The position numbers and the translations under genes were made by a program. DNA of 6,476 nt from contig DAOVQG010000270.1 of assembly GCA_030628805.1 (NCBI GenBank), forward strand, positions 1 through 6,476, in the 5' to 3' direction. Each line of letters starts with the position of its first letter. The stretch's first letter is position 1. Source of the DNA: JAGMDK01 sp023128695 (GTDB taxonomy: Bacteria > Planctomycetota > Phycisphaerae > UBA1845 > Fen-1342). The notes under the pieces were generated by a model, which had not been told where the DNA came from, made no database searches, and was given only the letters and a program-made list of their open reading frames with translations. Below are positions 6,086 through 6,476 of this stretch, piece after piece.

Positions 6086-6113
6086 GGCCGGTACGGAGCC
6101 CGGCCGCTACATT
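6086..6113 (+). repeat. REP-like palindromic unit, same family as 81-234
   Basis: GGCCGGTACGGAGCCCGGCC followed by GCTACATT differs from the array unit by one base (A for G in the loop) and keeps the perfect 6-bp GGCCGG/CCGGCC stem. A single copy 6 kb from the array shows that this is a dispersed genomic repeat rather than a local duplication. Confidence 0.8.
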
Positions 6114-6305
6114 CCAAATGCAGGCCGCCGAAAGCGTCCTGCGCCCGGCCGGGAGCCGGAAGCCGGGCCCTGCGCGCCTCGCACAACCAGGCATGCCCGC
6201 TGTCGATGAATTCGAAGAAGTCGTGGTGCGGCATGACGAAGTGCCCGCGACAGACAAGCGTGCAGAGTAGGTCAATAGCCACTCAACTTAGTTACTCTTC
6301 GTGCC
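6114..6305. other. Intergenic stretch without a recognisable gene
   Basis: Frames are open on both strands. The minus frame from GTG 6282 (containing CRGHFVMPHHDFFEFIDSG) and the plus frame ending at TAG 6268-6270 (containing MPAVDEFEEVVVRHDEVPAT) mirror each other. I recognise neither, neither has a Shine-Dalgarno, and both run into the palindromic unit. One may be a remnant of a lost gene. Near 6150-6176 GCCCGGC and GCCGGGC form another possible stem. Confidence 0.3.
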
Positions 6306-6333
6306 CTTCGTGGTTGGAAATTGAACCACGAAG
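6306..6333. repeat. Perfect 10-bp inverted repeat CTTCGTGGTT / AACCACGAAG
   Basis: The arms at 6306-6315 and 6324-6333 flank the 8-nt loop GGAAATTG, and a further partial direct copy, CTTCGTG, lies at 6297-6303. The motif AACCACGAAG resembles a widespread intergenic repeat in planctomycetes and other phyla (from memory). It could also form an RNA hairpin, but there is no following T-run to make it a terminator. Confidence 0.65.
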
Positions 6334-6341
6334 AGCCTGGC

Positions 6342-6356
6342 GCGGCCTTCGGCCGC
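6342..6356. repeat. GC-rich hairpin GCGGCC / TTC / GGCCGC
   Basis: A perfect short stem closes on a C(TTCG)G-type stable tetraloop. It lies 9 bp after the previous inverted repeat and upstream of the putative gene start at 6472. No T-tract follows on either strand, so I do not call a terminator. Confidence 0.5.
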
Positions 6357-6460
6357 AACCAAAGGGAGCTGCGGCGGGGGACCGGCAGCCTGACGGGTGT
6401 AACCAATTGAAAAGGCGTTGCTCTTGAGGCAAGGTGGTGTTGTCACAAACCCCCAGTCTC

Positions 6461-6476
6461 GGGAGAACGCCATGGA
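6461..6476 (+). promoter_or_regulatory. Shine-Dalgarno and ATG of a gene starting at the window edge
   Basis: GGGAG (6461-6465) is followed by AACGCC and ATG at 6472-6474, then GA. The spacing of 6 nt is ideal. Only the first codon is visible, so the product cannot be named, and the match could be chance. Confidence 0.4.

Noticed and set aside
5926..6282. Minus-strand 118-codon gene starting at GTG 6282
   Set aside because: No Shine-Dalgarno, no recognised family, and the frame passes through the palindromic unit and hairpins, where coding is implausible.
5867..6427. Plus-strand 186-codon ORF
   Set aside because: It spans the hairpin cluster, the palindromic unit and both inverted repeats, with no motif. 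It is chance openness in GC-rich repeats.

Overview
The window looks like a chromosomal accessory or intergenic-rich stretch from a GC-rich planctomycete, most likely of the Phycisphaerae type. The evidence is a secreted multi-domain protein with GACC...PNPC cysteine-rich modules and a dockerin-like double Ca-loop tail, plus fragments of a repetitive gene family beginning MADYIP that I associate with planctomycetes, plus many short palindromic repeats. The lineage call rests on remembered family distributions, not on a search.

Layout. Positions 1-239 are non-coding and consist almost entirely of short tandem repeats and a 33-bp-period array of palindromic (REP-like) units. These units lie directly behind the stop codon of a large minus-strand gene (240-2918). 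That gene encodes an exported papain-family (C1A) cysteine protease with Ig-like, jelly-roll, six-fold cysteine-rich and dockerin-like regions. A 239-bp divergent spacer (2919-3157) holds a direct repeat and a hairpin. It is followed on the plus strand by a HicBA toxin-antitoxin locus. The antitoxin hicB is open, though its N-terminus is odd. The toxin hicA is broken by an apparent 1-nt deletion.

On the minus strand, 3739-5679 encodes an OLD-family protein (ABC-type ATPase plus TOPRIM nuclease), a class that includes anti-phage effectors. No GajB-like helicase, reverse transcriptase or other partner is visible, so it appears to stand alone here. Read in its own direction, it is preceded by a C-terminal fragment (5789-5946) and followed by an N-terminal fragment (3493-3633) of what seems to be the same MADYIP protein family. 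The cassette therefore sits between two oppositely truncated relatives. The upstream fragment is cut exactly at an 82-bp symmetric cluster of three hairpins (5947-6028).

The rest (6029-6471) has another palindromic unit of the same family as the array at 81-234, further inverted repeats and no convincing gene. A Shine-Dalgarno sequence and ATG at the last bases suggest that a plus-strand gene begins just as the window ends.

The overall picture is a repeat-rich, recombination-prone island: decayed toxin-antitoxin genes, gene-family debris, and one intact putative defence nuclease next to a housekeeping-style secreted protease.
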